This document shows positions 5,607 to 6,127 of a DNA stretch of 6,127 nt, piece after piece. The notes beneath the pieces were generated by a model. The model did no database searches and was not told the DNA's origin. It was given only the letters and a program-made list of their open reading frames with translations. Location: positions 1 through 6,127 of the forward strand of contig CAZLYX010000068.1 of NCBI GenBank assembly GCA_964563885.1, written 5' to 3'. This stretch comes from CAZLYX01 sp964563885. Its GTDB lineage: Bacteria > Pseudomonadota > Gammaproteobacteria > Burkholderiales > Neisseriaceae. Each line of letters begins with the position of its first letter. The first letter of the stretch is position 1. The translations under genes were made by a program, and so were the position numbers.

Positions 5607-5635
5607 CTGGCACAAGCAATGGTCTTTGTTATAAT
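5607..5635 (+). promoter_or_regulatory. Strong candidate promoter for the YdcH-like gene
   Basis: CTGGCA (5607-5612), a 17-base spacer and a perfect TATAAT (5630-5635), with TG one base before it (5627-5628) making an extended -10. The expected start near 5642 gives a leader of about 55 bases. Confidence 0.7.
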
Positions 5636-5696
5636 GAAAACAGTAGTAGTAAGCTTAATGCGTTTCTAATTAATAGAATTAAGAAAGGTAAACTAT

Positions 5697-5921
5697 ATGT
5701 TTCCAGAATATCGTGATTTAATTGCTAAGTTAAGACAAACTGATAACCATTTTATTCGTTTATTTGATGAACATAATGAGTTGGATGATAAGATTACAGG
5801 CTTGGGAAACAGCCCAGTTACTAGCGGTTTAGAAGAAATTGAAGAGCTTAAAATTAAAAAACTACGATTAAAAGATGAGATTTATGTGGTTTTGAAAAGA
5901 GCTGAACAAGAAGTAGATTAA
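5697..5921 (+). CDS. YdcH/DUF465 family small coiled-coil protein
   Basis: A 74-residue cytosolic protein of the YdcH family (DUF465), widespread in proteobacteria and without an established function. The family signature is clear: MFPEYRDLIAKLRQTDNHF at the start, RLFDEHNELDDKI (21-33), then GLEEIEELKIKKLRLKDEIY (44-63). The sequence is rich in Glu, Lys and Leu and should form a helical hairpin or short coiled coil. AAAGGT lies seven bases before ATG 5697, and a strong extended -10 promoter stands upstream. The gene is probably monocistronic: a DUS and then a terminator follow. It is complete and of usual length for the family. The assignment is secure, but what the protein does in the cell is unknown. 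Confidence 0.93.
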   Translation: MFPEYRDLIAKLRQTDNHFIRLFDEHNELDDKITGLGNSPVTSGLEEIEELKIKKLRLKDEIYVVLKRAEQEVD

Positions 5922-5923
5922 TA

Positions 5924-5935
5924 AGGCTACCTGAA
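5924..5935 (+). repeat. Single DNA uptake sequence (eikDUS dialect)
   Basis: Exact AGGCTACCTGAA, two bases after the YdcH-like stop codon. It has no inverted partner, so it is not a terminator here. A weak AT-rich 8-bp dyad (5934-5941/5945-5952) follows. Confidence 0.85.
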
Positions 5936-5961
5936 GATTAAAACTTAATCTTTGTTTTATA

Positions 5962-5990
5962 AAAACCACTGATCTAAATTCAGTGGTTTT
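5962..5990. terminator. Intrinsic terminator after the YdcH-like gene
   Basis: An 11-bp perfect stem (5962-5972 with 5980-5990), seven-base loop, core CCACTGA/TCAGTGG, with A and T runs at the base of the stem on either side. It can act in both directions and lies 40 bases past the stop. Confidence 0.85.
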
Positions 5991-6127
5991 AAAGTTTAGA
6001 GAAGCCTATCGTTATGTATCTAAATTGAAATTAAACTATTCTACTTGTTCGTTTTTAGTTAATGAAAATACATTGCTAATGCCGAGTGGATAATTTGTTA
6101 TCAAATTAATATGTTATTTAATAATTG
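5991..6127. other. Right-edge AT-rich stretch without a recognised gene
   Basis: No complete gene, uptake word or RNA is seen. A minus-strand frame (6036-6113) is open for 25 codons but is preceded in frame by a TAA at 6114-6116. It is too short to call. Confidence 0.5.

Noticed and set aside
5608..5624. TGGCAC as the -24 part of a sigma-54 promoter
   Set aside because: No TTGC element follows at the required spacing, and a much better sigma-70 extended -10 overlaps the site.
1..6127. A novel defence, mobile or CRISPR-like system
   Set aside because: No transposase, integrase, toxin-antitoxin pair, repeat-spacer array or unexplained long gene is present. Apart from one decayed gene and one unnamed small protein, the window is housekeeping DNA.

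Overview
The window looks like ordinary chromosome from an AT-rich member of the Neisseriaceae. The strongest clue is a 12-base word, AGGCTACCTGAA, found five times exactly and twice with one mismatch. It matches, from memory, the 'eikDUS' dialect of the Neisseriaceae DNA uptake sequence (DUS), the word used by Eikenella-type natural transformation. The protein families (GshB, DgkA, PCu(A)C, CysM, GlyA, NfsA-like, YdcH/DUF465) fit a beta/gammaproteobacterium. The genus cannot be fixed from sequence alone; the base composition is visibly more AT-rich than expected for Eikenella corrodens itself.

Layout. Plus strand, 1-1327: the 3' end of gshB (glutathione synthetase), then dgkA (diacylglycerol kinase), then a secreted PCu(A)C-type copper chaperone, closed by a perfect 16-bp hairpin built from two opposed DUS copies. 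Plus strand, 1332-2330: cysM (cysteine synthase B) as a single-gene unit with its own candidate promoter and a second DUS-pair terminator. Minus strand, 2295-2621: an open frame that is a remnant of avtA (valine-pyruvate aminotransferase), with a large internal deletion and no catalytic core. Its last codons are spelled by the DUS hairpin. Then about 300 bases hold no gene but contain a strong bidirectional terminator. Minus strand, 2921-4552: glyA (serine hydroxymethyltransferase) followed 54 bases later by a small secreted four-cysteine protein of unknown function. Minus strand, 4750-5490: an NfsA-type flavin nitroreductase. It diverges from a plus-strand YdcH/DUF465 gene (5697-5921) across a promoter region with an AT-rich palindrome. 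A last DUS and a terminator close that gene.

The genes form no single pathway. Glutathione synthesis, cysteine synthesis, serine-to-glycine conversion and flavin reduction are metabolically adjacent (thiol, one-carbon and redox supply), but separate terminators and promoters argue for independent units. I see no phage, IS element, CRISPR array, RNA gene or defence system. The most informative points are the DUS-built terminators, the decayed avtA, the DUS hairpin in the glyA leader and the small cysteine-rich exported protein.
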